From positions 62,001-126,000 of the forward strand of contig NZ_JAMXFC010000003.1 of the NCBI RefSeq assembly GCF_025370755.1: a DNA stretch of 64,000 nt, in the 5' to 3' direction. A program made the position numbers and the translations under genes. This DNA is from Laspinema sp. D2d. Lineage in GTDB: Bacteria > Cyanobacteriota > Cyanobacteriia > Cyanobacteriales > Laspinemataceae. How positions within the stretch are numbered: the stretch's first letter is position 1; the number at the start of each line of letters is the position of its first letter. The notes under the pieces are model-generated. The model ran no database searches, was not told the origin of the DNA, and saw only the letters and a list, made by a program, of their open reading frames with translations. This document shows, one piece after another, positions 27,444-37,400 of the stretch.

Positions 27444-29423
27444 ATGTCTCATCGAAATGTACCCCTATTCCAAGTTTTTATAAGACAATCTCCCGAGGTG
27501 ACAGCTAAAAAAATTAAACAGGTTTTATGGGAATGGCGCGGGGTATTCATCACCGCTCCTACTGTCGCACTTTTAATCCTTGTCTTGCGAAGTTTGGGCG
27601 TCTTGCAACTATTAGAATGGGCTACCCTTGACTTATTTTTTCGCTGGCGTCCCGTAGAACCCACCGATTCGCGGATTGCCATTGTTGTTATTAATGAAGC
27701 GGATATCCGACGCGCTAAAACTTGGCCGATTTCTGACCTGGTTTTAGCGCAATTACTTGAAACCATTAAAAGTCATCAACCTGCCGCGATCGGACTGGAT
27801 ATTTATCGGGATCTACCCGTAGAACCGGGACAGGACAGGCTCACTGAGGTATTTACTTCAACCCCCAATTTAATTGGAATTCAGAAAATAACTGGAGATG
27901 CTCATGGGGATTCCGTTAACCCTCCGGCTCAATTAAACGAACTTGGACAGGTGGGGGCAGCCGATATTTTATTAGACAGTGATGGGAGAATTCGGCGTAT
28001 TTTACTCTCCCTTAAAGATAAAAATGATAAAACTATTTATAGTTTTCCTGTAAAATTAGCCTTAGAGTATTTAAAACCCCAGGGAATCGGATTTGAATTA
28101 CTAGACCGCGAACGGTTTAAATTGGGGTTGGGAAAAACCTCTTTTGTGCGCTTAACTGAAAATGATGGGGGTTATGTAGGCGTGGATGCCGGAGGCATTC
28201 AAATTTTATCGAACCCCCGTAATCATCTTTGCCGAAATCAGATGCCTCACTGTCATGTTTTTGATACGGTGTCTATGACGGATGTTTTGGAAAACCAGGT
28301 TACACCGGATTTTTTTCGCGATCGCGTTGTCTTAATTGGCTCGACCGCAGCGAGTCTTAAAGATAGATTTTTTACATCCTATAGCAATAATTGGGTCACC
28401 GCCCCAGCGGGGGTTGAAGTTCATGCCGATGCAGTGACTCAGTTATTAAGTGGGGCATTAGAGGGAAGACGCTCTATCTCCGTTTGGTCTGATCCAGTGG
28501 AAGGAGTCTGGATTTTTATATGGTCTGGGGTGGGTGCAATATTAGGCTGGAGGTTCTTACGAATTCGCTCCAAAATTATGATCCTGGCCTTAGTTTCCGG
28601 GGGGTCGATTGGCGGAGGATTTTTGGTCTTTTTAGCGGGATGGTGGATACCGATTGTACCCCCTTTGCTGGCTTTAATCAGTTCAGCGGTAGCGATGGTT
28701 GGCTATACCGCTTATATTGAAAGTGAGAACCGTCAAACGGTGATGAATTTGTTGGGTCAGCACGTTTCCCCCAAAATTGCTCAAGCGGTGTGGAATAGTC
28801 GTCATGAATTACTCAAAGAAGGGCAGATTTTAGGGCAGCAAATGACCGCAACAGTGCTATTTACCGACCTGCAAGGGTTTACCCGAATTACTGAACAGAC
28901 CGATGCCCAAACCTTAATGCTGTGGCTGAATGAGTATATGAAAGCGATGGCAGCGATTGTCTTAGAGCATGATGGGGTTGTTGATAAATTTATCGGGGAT
29001 GCCATTATGGCTGTGTTTGGGGTGCCAATTCCCCGGACGCACTCGGATGAAATTGCCGCAGAGGCGATCGCCGCTGTTGCTTGTGCGATCGCGATGGGGA
29101 AAAAATTGCGATCGCTCAATCAGCAATGGCAAGCTCAAGGCCGTCCCACCGTCGCTATGCGCGTCGGCATATCCACCGGCAATGTCTTCGCCGGGAGTCT
29201 CGGCTCTCGCCAACGGTTAAACTATACTGTGTTAGGGGATACGGTCAATGTCGCCGCCCGCTTGGAAAGTTACGATAAAACCTTAGAGGGGGGAGTTTGT
29301 CGGATTTTAATTGGGGAAGAAACCTATCACTATATTCAGGGAAAATTTCCCACTCAATGTATTGGTAGTGTCCAATTAAAAGGAAGAGAACAGCCCGTGA
29401 ATATCTATCAGGTTTTGACGTAG
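27444..29423 (+). CDS. CHASE2-domain adenylate cyclase (class IIIb type)
   Basis: A 659-residue receptor cyclase. One membrane helix (~residues 37-60) leads into an extracytoplasmic CHASE2 sensor (FRWRPVEPTDSRIAIVVINEADI..., then PAGVEVHADAVTQLL). Three further helices at ~355-425 return to the cytoplasm, where the cyclase domain lies. Metal-binding Asp475 (LFTDLQGF) and Asp519 (KFIGDAIM) and purine-reading Lys515 and Thr595 (YTVLGDTVN) are present. Thr in place of Asp marks class IIIb, as in bicarbonate-responsive CyaB-type enzymes. Start ATG 27444 or GTG 27438. It probably converts an envelope signal into cAMP. Confidence 0.92.
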   Translation: MSHRNVPLFQVFIRQSPEVTAKKIKQVLWEWRGVFITAPTVALLILVLRSLGVLQLLEWATLDLFFRWRPVEPTDSRIAIVVINEADIRRAKTWPISDLVLAQLLETIKSHQPAAIGLDIYRDLPVEPGQDRLTEVFTSTPNLIGIQKITGDAHGDSVNPPAQLNELGQVGAADILLDSDGRIRRILLSLKDKNDKTIYSFPVKLALEYLKPQGIGFELLDRERFKLGLGKTSFVRLTENDGGYVGVDAGGIQILSNPRNHLCRNQMPHCHVFDTVSMTDVLENQVTPDFFRDRVVLIGSTAASLKDRFFTSYSNNWVTAPAGVEVHADAVTQLLSGALEGRRSISVWSDPVEGVWIFIWSGVGAILGWRFLRIRSKIMILALVSGGSIGGGFLVFLAGWWIPIVPPLLALISSAVAMVGYTAYIESENRQTVMNLLGQHVSPKIAQAVWNSRHELLKEGQILGQQMTATVLFTDLQGFTRITEQTDAQTLMLWLNEYMKAMAAIVLEHDGVVDKFIGDAIMAVFGVPIPRTHSDEIAAEAIAAVACAIAMGKKLRSLNQQWQAQGRPTVAMRVGISTGNVFAGSLGSRQRLNYTVLGDTVNVAARLESYDKTLEGGVCRILIGEETYHYIQGKFPTQCIGSVQLKGREQPVNIYQVLT

Positions 29424-29548
29424 GTGAAAAATAAAAAGCGAGCAAGATGCTTGCACTCCCCAAATATACCTCGGGACTTGGCTGAATCCAAGTCATGCAC
29501 AATTGGAGGCTCTGCCTCCATAAACCCAACAGAGGCTTATATAAAATA

Positions 29549-30781
29549 TTATTCCAAAATTTCCGTAATTTGCACCTTCACCTGACCTTGAGCCAGTTGC
29601 ACGATCGCCTCCTCTCCGGCCACTAACTCACTGCTACTGCGAGCGATCGCCCCATCCTCTTTCTTCAACACCGCATACCCCCGCTGTAACACCTTTTGCG
29701 GGTCCAACGTTCCCAACTTTTGCCGTAACAACTCACAATGCTGCTGCGCCCGATCGCTTTGTTGTAACGTTGCTTGCACCAGTCTTTTTTGCAACCATTG
29801 CAGAGATTGCCAATCTTCTTTGAGTTGTCGTTCTAACGGTAACCGATATAACCGCGATCGCAACTGATTAATATCTTCTACTTCCTGTGCGATATGCTCA
29901 ACCATTGCTGCTTTCACCCGTTCCACCCGGGACCGATGTTCTGCATACAAACTCGCCAATTCTGGAACTACAATTTCAGCCGCAGCAGTGGGAGTAGACG
30001 TTCTAACATCCGCCACTAAATCAGCCAGAGATTCATCTCGTTCATGTCCAATTCCCGTAATCACCGGAATCGAACATTCGGAAATTGCCCTCACCACTCG
30101 TTCATCATTAAAACAAGCCAAATCCTCCGACGCCCCCCCACCCCGGGCCAAAATCAGCACCTCAGCGCGACTATCCCTCTCCACCCGGGCGATCGCAGCG
30201 GCGATCGAAGCTGGGGCCTGTTCCCCCTGGACCGTTGCCGGAGACAGCAACACCCGCAATCCCGGATAACGCTGATTGAGCGTTCGCTGAATATCCCCCC
30301 ATGCTGCTGCCTGGGGAGAAGTCACCACCGCGATAATCTGCGGATGATGCGGTAACCGGCGCTTTCGGTCCACATCAAATAACCCTTCTGCTTCCAAGCG
30401 CGATCGCAACTGACGGTAGCGCAGGGCCTGTAACCCTTCCCCTGCGGGAAAACCTTGCCACACCGTTAGCTGATACTCACCCCGCTTCGGATACATCCGA
30501 ATACTGCCTAACACCAAAATTTGCTCCCCCCGTTGTGGCATCTGTACCAATTTTTCAAGCTGCGAATTCCAAACCACACAGCGAATCGTCGCACTCCCAT
30601 CCGGTTCCTGCAACGTGAAAAACAGCCCACTGCGATGGTGATTGGCACTCGAAACCTCTCCCATCACCCAGACTTGCCGCAGTTGCGTATCCAACTCCAA
30701 CAACTCTTGGATGTAGGCGGTTAATCCAGCCACCGATAGGGCCGTATCCGTCAGCATTTGATAGGCGTTCGACTCATTCAT
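29549..30781 (-). CDS. xseA: Exodeoxyribonuclease VII large subunit
   Basis: A 410-residue XseA. It has the N-terminal OB-fold (LRQVWVMGEVSSANHHRSGLFFTL), the central catalytic region (AVVTSPQAAAWGDI, LARGGGASEDL, VITGIGHERDESLADLVAD..TPTAAAE) and a long C-terminal coiled coil that carries the small subunit. With XseB it degrades single-stranded DNA in recombination and repair. No xseB candidate lies in or beside this gene. It is transcribed divergently from recA, whose start is about 210 nt away. Confidence 0.95.
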   Translation of the reverse strand: MNESNAYQMLTDTALSVAGLTAYIQELLELDTQLRQVWVMGEVSSANHHRSGLFFTLQEPDGSATIRCVVWNSQLEKLVQMPQRGEQILVLGSIRMYPKRGEYQLTVWQGFPAGEGLQALRYRQLRSRLEAEGLFDVDRKRRLPHHPQIIAVVTSPQAAAWGDIQRTLNQRYPGLRVLLSPATVQGEQAPASIAAAIARVERDSRAEVLILARGGGASEDLACFNDERVVRAISECSIPVITGIGHERDESLADLVADVRTSTPTAAAEIVVPELASLYAEHRSRVERVKAAMVEHIAQEVEDINQLRSRLYRLPLERQLKEDWQSLQWLQKRLVQATLQQSDRAQQHCELLRQKLGTLDPQKVLQRGYAVLKKEDGAIARSSSELVAGEEAIVQLAQGQVKVQITEILE

Positions 30782-30992
30782 GAACAGTTCTCAGGGTTTG
30801 AGCAGGGACTAAACAATAAAAGCTATAATCAGCAAGACTTTTACAGCGTTTTGAGCTGGGCGGCCACCTGGGGGAAAAGCCACTCCATTTTTAAAACAAT
30901 TTTAACCTTTGATGCCCCCCCCACAGCCTAAGCTGAAGTAATGTAGAATAGATAGTCAACATACCCAATCTGCAAGTCCCAAAATTAAGATA

Positions 30993-32099
30993 ATGGCTAC
31001 AGCAAGCACAGCGAATTCTGAAAAAGACAAGGCCCTAAAAGTGGTGCTTTCCCAAATTGAGAAAAGCTTTGGCAAAGGGGCGATTATGCGCCTGGGAGAT
31101 GCCACCAAGATGAGAGTCGAAACGATTCCATCAGGGGCGCTTACTCTCGATTTAGCCCTGGGTGGCGGGTTGCCAAAAGGCCGCGTCATTGAGATTTATG
31201 GACCAGAAAGTGCCGGTAAAACTACCCTGGCACTCCACGCGCTTGCAGAAGTTCAAAAAGCTGGGGGACTAGCTGCTTTTGTGGATGCGGAACACGCCCT
31301 AGACCCGAGTTATGCCTCGAAAGTGGGGGTTGATATCGAAAATTTACTCGTGTCTCAACCGGATACGGGAGAAATGGCGCTAGAAATTGCGGATCAGTTA
31401 GTGCGATCGGCAGCAGTGGACCTGGTGGTGATTGACTCCGTGGCGGCCCTCGTTCCTCGGGCAGAAATCGAGGGACAAATGGGCGACCCCACCATCGGTT
31501 TACAAGCGCGGTTGATGAGTCATGCCTTACGGAAAATTACCGGAAATATTGGCAAATCCGGCTGTACGGTGATTTTCCTCAACCAGTTACGGCAAAAAAT
31601 TGGCGGTTACGGCAACCCAGAAACCACCACCGGGGGAAATGCGCTCAAATTCTACGCTTCGGTTCGTCTGGATATCCGCCGGATTCAAACCTTGAAAAAA
31701 GGCACGGAAGAATACGGCATTCGGGCAAAAGTTAAAGTCGCCAAGAATAAAGTCGCGCCGCCTTTCCGGATTGCTGAATTTGATATTTTGTTCGGCAAAG
31801 GCATTTCTAATATGGGATGCTTGATTGACCTAGCAGAAGAAACCGGCGTGATTAGTCGTAAAGGCGCTTGGTATAGCTACAACGGAGATAATATCGGTCA
31901 AGGACGGGATAATTCCCTGAAGTATCTGGAAGAAAATCTCCCCATCACCAACGAAATTGAAAAGAAGGTGCGAGAACAGTTAGAACTCGGCGCGGTGGTT
32001 TCTGCCAACTCCGTAGGACGTTCTAATCGGGATGATGACGATGAAATCGATGCCGATGGTTATGAAATTGAGTATGTGGATGAGGAGAATGCCGATTAA
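30993..32099 (+). CDS. recA: Recombinase RecA
   Basis: A 368-residue RecA, the DNA strand-exchange protein. It has Walker [10 protein letters not shown], the hinge [13 protein letters not shown], Walker [13 protein letters not shown]-binding loop L1 ([20 protein letters not shown]) and loop L2 ([25 protein letters not shown]). The C-terminus is acidic ([10 protein letters not shown]...). Length and motifs are complete. I see no clear LexA box in the divergent region shared with xseA. An intrinsic terminator follows. Confidence 0.98.
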   Translation: MATASTANSEKDKALKVVLSQIEKSFGKGAIMRLGDATKMRVETIPSGALTLDLALGGGLPKGRVIEIYGPESAGKTTLALHALAEVQKAGGLAAFVDAEHALDPSYASKVGVDIENLLVSQPDTGEMALEIADQLVRSAAVDLVVIDSVAALVPRAEIEGQMGDPTIGLQARLMSHALRKITGNIGKSGCTVIFLNQLRQKIGGYGNPETTTGGNALKFYASVRLDIRRIQTLKKGTEEYGIRAKVKVAKNKVAPPFRIAEFDILFGKGISNMGCLIDLAEETGVISRKGAWYSYNGDNIGQGRDNSLKYLEENLPITNEIEKKVREQLELGAVVSANSVGRSNRDDDDEIDADGYEIEYVDEENAD

Positions 32100-32165
32100 A
32101 TCGCTAAATAATCTATAGCAAAGGAACCAGAAACCCCGTTTTTCCTTTACTAAAGGTTGTTGCGT

Positions 32166-32225
32166 TAGTCGGTTTTAACCGACTTGAGTTATTAGGCGGG
32201 GGTTCAACCCCCCGCCGTTTTTTTG
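32166..32225 (+). terminator. Repeat-like hairpin and intrinsic terminator after recA
   Basis: The hairpin AGTCGGTT-TT-AACCGACT (32166-32183) is followed by GGCGGGGG-TTCAA-CCCCCCGCC (32195-32216) and a run of seven T. The second hairpin is a textbook intrinsic terminator for recA. The combined segment resembles dispersed cyanobacterial repeats with the same two palindromes. It lies between recA and the convergent rsgA gene. Confidence 0.8.
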
Positions 32226-32227
32226 TT

Positions 32228-33289
32228 TTATCCCTTACTCAAGTTCCGGATTTGTTTATGAATCTTTTTCCAGCGTTTCTTCTCCGCTAATTGAGCAGTT
32301 TGGTCCTGTTTTCGGGCCAAATAGGCTAACTCGCTTTGCAGTTTTTGATAACTGAAAAATCGTTCAAAATCCAACGTTCCTTCTGCGATCGCCTCCTGGA
32401 TGGCACAACCGGGTTCGGAGTCATGTTGACAATCCCGAAATCGGCATTGTTGCGCCAAAGTTTCGATATCCGCAAAGGTTTCCGGTAATCCCTCTTGATG
32501 GTTCCAAGTTTGAATTTCCCGCATTCCTGGGGTATCAATTAGCATGGCACCGGAGGGTAATATCATCAATTCTCGATGGGTGGTGGTATGCCGTCCCCGA
32601 CTATCGGTTTGGCGCACTTCCTGCACTTTTTGAGTAGCAGTCCCGAGTAATTGATTGGTGAGGGTGGATTTGCCAACCCCGGAGGAACCGAGTAAGGCAA
32701 CGGTGTTTCCGGGTTGCAGGTAGGGAGTTAAGGCATCTAATCCAACTCCAGCGATCGCACTCAGGGGAATAATCGGTACTCCCATCGCCACTGCTTCTAC
32801 CTCAGCGATGTAGTCTTCCAGGCGATCGCACAAGTCCGCCTTATTCAACACAATCACGGGTTTTGCACCGCTTTCCCAGGCTAAAATCAGATACCGTTCA
32901 ATGCGCCGCAGGTTAAAATCCCGGTCCATTCCTGACATTAATAGGACCGTATCGATATTAGTCGCAACGATTTGTTCACGGGTTTTGACTCCGGTACCTT
33001 TGCGAGAAAACTTAGTTTTTCGGGGCAAAATAGCCTGAATTATTGCTTTATTTTCCCCCTCGCGCAATCCCATCGCGACCCAATCTCCCACTGCCGGAAA
33101 ATCGTTTTCACTGGTGGCGTGATAGCGCATTTTTCCCGTAATGTCGGCTAAGAATTCCCCGCCTTCGGAGTAAATGACGTAGAGATGTTTATAGGCGATC
33201 GCCACGCGTCCCGGTAGATAGCCTTGTTGCCGATAGGGTGCAAAGCTTTCGTCAAAAAATGGAGTCCAACCCAGTTGTTCTAGGTTCAT
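32228..33289 (-). CDS. rsgA: Ribosome small-subunit-dependent GTPase A
   Basis: A 353-residue circularly permuted GTPase that assists 30S maturation. An N-terminal OB-fold is followed by G4 VLNKADL, then G1 [14 protein letters not shown] and G3 DTPGMRE in permuted order. A zinc-binding tail, [14 protein letters not shown] (Cys, Cys, His, Cys), closes the protein. I chose the ATG at 33289 ([12 protein letters not shown]), as family members begin here and GAGGAA lies upstream; an ATG at 33334 adds 15 residues. A 19-codon ORF with a strong ribosome site precedes it and could be a leader. Confidence 0.93.
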   Translation of the reverse strand: MNLEQLGWTPFFDESFAPYRQQGYLPGRVAIAYKHLYVIYSEGGEFLADITGKMRYHATSENDFPAVGDWVAMGLREGENKAIIQAILPRKTKFSRKGTGVKTREQIVATNIDTVLLMSGMDRDFNLRRIERYLILAWESGAKPVIVLNKADLCDRLEDYIAEVEAVAMGVPIIPLSAIAGVGLDALTPYLQPGNTVALLGSSGVGKSTLTNQLLGTATQKVQEVRQTDSRGRHTTTHRELMILPSGAMLIDTPGMREIQTWNHQEGLPETFADIETLAQQCRFRDCQHDSEPGCAIQEAIAEGTLDFERFFSYQKLQSELAYLARKQDQTAQLAEKKRWKKIHKQIRNLSKG

Positions 33290-33390
33290 GGTTGAGAGTT
33301 CCTCGATTTGTCTGGTGTGTCGATTCCCAGGCATCCCGAGAAACCCGCAGGGAGGTTTCCAATGGAAAATTCATTCTCAAAGTCTCTAGG

Positions 33391-33450
33391 TTAATGCCCG
33401 GTCATGGTTTTGCATAATTCTTGAGTAGAAATGGCGACTAACTCAGACAT
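33391..33450 (-). CDS. Possible 19-residue leader peptide upstream of rsgA
   Basis: On the minus strand GGGAGG (33457-33462) stands 6 nt before an ATG at 33448-33450, opening a frame of 19 codons (MSELVAISTQELCKTMTGH, stop at 33391). This is the best ribosome site in the neighbourhood. The stop is ~100 nt before the rsgA start, on the same strand. It may be a leader peptide or an uncharacterised small protein. The frame also continues upstream to 33636, but that part runs into a terminator and is unlikely to be translated. Confidence 0.35.
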   Translation of the reverse strand: MSELVAISTQELCKTMTGH

Positions 33451-33581
33451 AGGTTTCCTCCCGATTCGTTCATTGATGAGTAAATAATCTCTCTTGCTTT
33501 TCAATTGAGAGACTACTATTTTTCTATTAAACCCTAAAGAAAATCCGATGTCAATAGGGAATTTAGTGAAATTTTGAGGTA

Positions 33582-33615
33582 AAAAAAAGCCCCTTAGAAA
33601 AGAGGCTTTTTTTCT
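33582..33615. terminator. Bidirectional intrinsic terminator
   Basis: The stem AAAAAAAGCC(CC)TT / (A)GAGGCTTTTTTT with an AGAAAAG-type loop has T-runs on both strands. On the minus strand it ends the transcript of the large repeat membrane protein gene, 88 nt after its stop codon, and so insulates rsgA from it. Confidence 0.8.
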
Positions 33616-33703
33616 ATTATAGTGCGTCCCCCTCATATTTGTAGAGGCTATTGATGTACTACCCCTACAAGGGTGAGAAGGAAGGCGTCAGCCGGGAATG
33701 GTA

Positions 33704-36700
33704 TTACATAACCCGTGCAGTCAGAAGCACACCCAAAGCACCAGCACCGGCAGCAGCAATCCCCGAAACCAACGCGGTGAAGAACAACCACCAGGCGGCA
33801 ACTTCTGCGGCTTTGCGGGTTTCTTCTACTTGGCGTTCGGCTTCGTGCTTGATCTGTTCGATGCGGCGTTGGGTTTCGAGTTGCATCCGTTCGGCGCGAC
33901 GGAGTATATTATTGCGAACCCCTTCGATTTGATCCACCATCCGATTGGCATCGGCTTCGGAAATGTCATCGCGAGAACTAATGACAGCTACGAGGGTATC
34001 GCGATCAAAGTGACTGAGGCGATCGCGCAAAGCGTCAAATCCCGCTTGCGGATCATCGAACAAGGTGCGAATATCCCGCTTGAGTCCTTCGTAGTTGAGT
34101 TCCGGACGATCCAACGAGTTGAGATAGTTGCGAATGCGGGCAAAAATGCCATCAACAACCGCTTTAATGCGGTCTTGAACATTCTGCACCTGTTGCATGA
34201 ATTGGTCGCGAACGGACATAATCCGACCGACAATTTCCTTGGCTTCTTGTTCTGAAATATCAGAACGTTGTGCCAACAATGCCTCAATCGTTGTGCGATC
34301 AATATGACCCAGGCGGTGTCCCAGATTCTTGGCACCCAGACGCGGATCGGCGATCATTAATTGTAAGTCACGCTTGATGCCTTCAGGGTTCAGTTCCACC
34401 TTACCCGTATTCCGCAAGTAATCTTCAAAGGTTTGTTCAAACTCAAACGCTTGTTGTTTCACCCGAGTTGCCAGTCGGCGCGGTGCACGGAGGACCTTGC
34501 GAATATTTTGCTGTAATTCGTCAATAATCCGGTTGACATCCTCTTCGTTCAAGTCTTTCCGTTGGGACAGCAATTGAACCAAAGTATCGCGGTCCATTTG
34601 ACTCAGGCGATCGCGAATGGCGATCGCACCGGCTTGAGGATCCTTGAGGAGGGTTTGCAAATCCCGCTGAATTCCTTCCGGGTTGAGTTCGTCTTTCCCG
34701 GTGCTTCGCAGGTAATTGGAAATTGCAGAAGTCGCTTGATCATACTGTTCCTTCGCCTGGTCCGCCACCTTTTGGGGAGCATGAGAAACATTGTACCAAG
34801 TATGTTCTACTCGGTCTACAATCTCGTTAACTTCATCCTCACTTAACTCTTGCCGTTGGGAGAGCAACTTCACCAAAGTATCGCGGTCAAAGTGCGATAA
34901 CCGCGATCGCAGCGCCGCAAAACCGGCTTCAGGGTTATCCAATAATTTACCCAAATCCCGCTTAATACCTTCGGGATTGAGTTCTTCTTTCCCTGTATTT
35001 CGGAGATAATCCTGAACATGGTTCCACTGGAGATCCAGATTCGCTTGGGCTGCTTCTTGGAGTCCTTTCGACTCTTCTAAAACCAGATCCCGGGTTTGTT
35101 CCAACGCCACCAGCATTTCTGCCGCTTCATCCCGAGTGAGATCGTTGCGATCGCGCATGGTATCAATCATCATCGCCCGGTCAATGTGTGCCAAGCGATC
35201 GCGCATTTCACGATAATCCGCCGTCGAATCGGAAATCAGCTTCTTGAAATCCCGCTCAATATCCGACGGTTTCAGGGTTTCCTTGGGACTATGGCGCAAA
35301 TAGCGTTCCACCCGATTTCGCAGATCCTGGGCTTTTTGCTCTTCCTCGGCACGAGTCACGGTGTACAACACCTGCAACCGCACAGCTTCTAAGTGACTGG
35401 CGATTTCTTGAATCTGCTTTTGGGTAAATACCCCCCGAGAAGCCAACATATCCACAAAATTGCCGCGCCGGAAGCGTTCCAACTCTTGGCGAATCAGTCC
35501 CGGATCGGCTTCAGGATCAAACAGCACATCCCGGAATTCGCGATCAATCGTCTCCGGGGTCATCTGCCAGGAATACTTATTGAAGACGTAATTGTCAATA
35601 TCTGCTCGTAAGGCACTGTAAGGTTCAGCCGGTTTACCCTGAATTTGCCGAGTAACTTTCTCAGTTCCTTCGGTCACTTTGTGTTTGGCTTCCTGTAACT
35701 GGGACAGGATTTTTTCCAAATCGAAATCGGATACATCGGTCCGTCCCATCAGCATCCCCAAGGCTGTATTAAATGCCAGCATCATCCCCTGCTGCATCAT
35801 CCCGGGTTGTTGTTGATTTCCCTTGTTTTGTTTGTTCTGACCCTGATTCCCGATCGCATCAATCAGGCGATCGAGCTTACTATCTAGGCGATCGGAGATT
35901 AAATCTGCCGGTGAAGCGTCCTTAATATAAGTCACCAATTCCCCCATCCAATCTTTCTGGGGTTGCAATTTTTGCTTGGTTTGATTCCAGGATGCTTCTA
36001 ACTCATCTACAATGCGATTGATATCCCGCTTTGATAAATCCGTGCGTGAACTGACCAGAGACACCAAAGACTCCCGGTCCACATCCGGTAGAGTACCTTG
36101 AGTCGCTAATTCATGCAGTTGGGGTTCATTTAGCAAATTTTCAAATTCTTGTCGGATCCCTTTGAGATCCAACTGTGCCGGTTTTAAAGCCTGAATGTAA
36201 TCTTCTAAATTTTCGCGAATATCCTGGGGATCAAAAGCTTGACCGAGTTCACGCCGCACTGCTGCGGCTGCCGCTTCCGCCGTTGCTACCACCTGATTAG
36301 AGGCCGCTTTGGCTCCTAAAGCGCTGGTTGCCGTTCCCAAAATCGACTGAAAGCCGGAAGTAGCGGCATTAACCACCGAACCGACTAACGAGCCTACCGT
36401 GGTAGAACTGACCCAGACCAAAATCGAGAAATAAGTGGCCCAAATCACCAATCCCACAATTGCGCCTAACCCAACACTGACCATCAGGCTGAGTTTAACC
36501 GCCAGTAATGCAGCGCAAAATAAAGCAATACTAACGGTGACCAAAGTCCAGATACCAACTGCCGTTTCTACTTTCCGAATCGTACCCCCTAGGGTATCTC
36601 CCGAGTCAGAATGTGAGCCGGACGACCGGGAACTATTACCCATGTAAGAGATACCCGCAGCAACCGAAAGATTTGTTAATAAAAGTTGAAAACCAAAGGC

Positions 36701-36835
36701 TAAGAGGACCCCAGAAACTAAAGCTGCAAAAAATTGGGGACCTGAAAATAAAACGGAAGACTGTTCTGGCGTCGTGACTACAGGCACCTGAGCCAGACCG
36801 CCAAACTCTATCATCCTTTGTACAATTTGAAACAT
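33704..36835 (-). CDS. Large membrane protein with seven ~100-residue helical repeats (unrecognised)
   Basis: A 1,043-residue protein of no family I can name. Residues ~25-190 carry three to four hydrophobic segments, with a Ser/Gly-rich loop between. From ~residue 215 come seven repeats of about 95-105 residues. The best conserved have LNPEGIKRDL..LL.DP.AG, then RLSHFDRDTLV.LLSQR.DLSE.EVN.IVD. Repeats 4-7 are clear, 1-3 degenerate. A long charged helix (ERMQLETQRRIEQIKHEAE) and a final hydrophobic hairpin (~1,005-1,040) end it. Both ends therefore look membrane-anchored, with a repeat rod between. The ATG at 36835 follows GAGGTAG; the open frame upstream is not supported. Structural membrane-tethering is a guess. 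Confidence 0.8.
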   Translation of the reverse strand: MFQIVQRMIEFGGLAQVPVVTTPEQSSVLFSGPQFFAALVSGVLLAFGFQLLLTNLSVAAGISYMGNSSRSSGSHSDSGDTLGGTIRKVETAVGIWTLVTVSIALFCAALLAVKLSLMVSVGLGAIVGLVIWATYFSILVWVSSTTVGSLVGSVVNAATSGFQSILGTATSALGAKAASNQVVATAEAAAAAVRRELGQAFDPQDIRENLEDYIQALKPAQLDLKGIRQEFENLLNEPQLHELATQGTLPDVDRESLVSLVSSRTDLSKRDINRIVDELEASWNQTKQKLQPQKDWMGELVTYIKDASPADLISDRLDSKLDRLIDAIGNQGQNKQNKGNQQQPGMMQQGMMLAFNTALGMLMGRTDVSDFDLEKILSQLQEAKHKVTEGTEKVTRQIQGKPAEPYSALRADIDNYVFNKYSWQMTPETIDREFRDVLFDPEADPGLIRQELERFRRGNFVDMLASRGVFTQKQIQEIASHLEAVRLQVLYTVTRAEEEQKAQDLRNRVERYLRHSPKETLKPSDIERDFKKLISDSTADYREMRDRLAHIDRAMMIDTMRDRNDLTRDEAAEMLVALEQTRDLVLEESKGLQEAAQANLDLQWNHVQDYLRNTGKEELNPEGIKRDLGKLLDNPEAGFAALRSRLSHFDRDTLVKLLSQRQELSEDEVNEIVDRVEHTWYNVSHAPQKVADQAKEQYDQATSAISNYLRSTGKDELNPEGIQRDLQTLLKDPQAGAIAIRDRLSQMDRDTLVQLLSQRKDLNEEDVNRIIDELQQNIRKVLRAPRRLATRVKQQAFEFEQTFEDYLRNTGKVELNPEGIKRDLQLMIADPRLGAKNLGHRLGHIDRTTIEALLAQRSDISEQEAKEIVGRIMSVRDQFMQQVQNVQDRIKAVVDGIFARIRNYLNSLDRPELNYEGLKRDIRTLFDDPQAGFDALRDRLSHFDRDTLVAVISSRDDISEADANRMVDQIEGVRNNILRRAERMQLETQRRIEQIKHEAERQVEETRKAAEVAAWWLFFTALVSGIAAAGAGALGVLLTARVM

Positions 36836-37400
36836 GGTAGCTACCTCGAACGTAGTAAATAAAATTGACTCCCACAATTTGATAAATGGGGTGAGCCACT
36901 GAGGATGAAGTCTTTTTAAGTTTTTTTTTGACACCTCCTTTAAACAGCATTGTTCTATACCCAAGGAAAAACATCCCCCTGAAGGCGGATTTATCAAAAA
37001 TACTTCGGATTACCTGATATTTCCGTTCCCACATTTGGCGCATCAAAATCAGGGGAGAGACATCCTGTAGCTTATAAACTGGGGTTTTTGGGGCCGAAGA
37101 GTCTTGTACCCGCAAAATTACAACCGCAGGAGAGCGACTAACGTACCTCCATGAGTCGCATGGTCAGCATCAGTATGAGAACAAGATTAAGATACTTTGT
37201 ATGAGTCACTTTCTAGCTCTTGCATTTCAAGATGAGATTCAGGGGACAAAAACCCGATTTTCGGCGCATAACTGGCAGCAAAACCGCTCTAAAGGCATTT
37301 ATACCTGTAAAGGTCAATCTCCAGATCTGTATCAGTCCAGTTTGCTTTCCTACATCTCAAAAACAGGACAAGGCAATGCCTTGTCCCAATGGGTAAATAA
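36836..37400. other. Intergenic stretch upstream of the repeat membrane protein gene
   Basis: About 565 nt. It should contain the promoter and leader of the minus-strand repeat-protein gene. Open frames on both strands here have poor composition and no ribosome sites. Near its right end is the GGACAAGGC hairpin listed separately. I see no RNA gene that I can name. Confidence 0.5.
37366..37386. terminator. Hairpin GGACAAGGC-AAT-GCCTTGTCC
   Basis: A 9-bp perfect stem with a three-base loop lies 15 nt beyond the stop of the minus-strand CIA30-type gene, followed on that strand by TGTTTTG. It is a likely transcript end. It belongs with the GGACACGGC-GAT-GCCGTGTCC hairpin at 42246-42266; this type is a dispersed cyanobacterial hairpin. 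Confidence 0.55.

Noticed and set aside
30782-30992. LexA/SOS box before recA
   Set aside because: No convincing match to the cyanobacterial consensus in the divergent xseA-recA region.
33698-34255. 185-codon plus-strand frame opposite the end of the repeat membrane protein gene
   Set aside because: No ribosome site, and it is antisense to well-conserved protein repeats.
36636-37115. 159-codon minus-strand frame
   Set aside because: It overlaps the start of the repeat membrane protein gene in another frame and has an unnatural composition.
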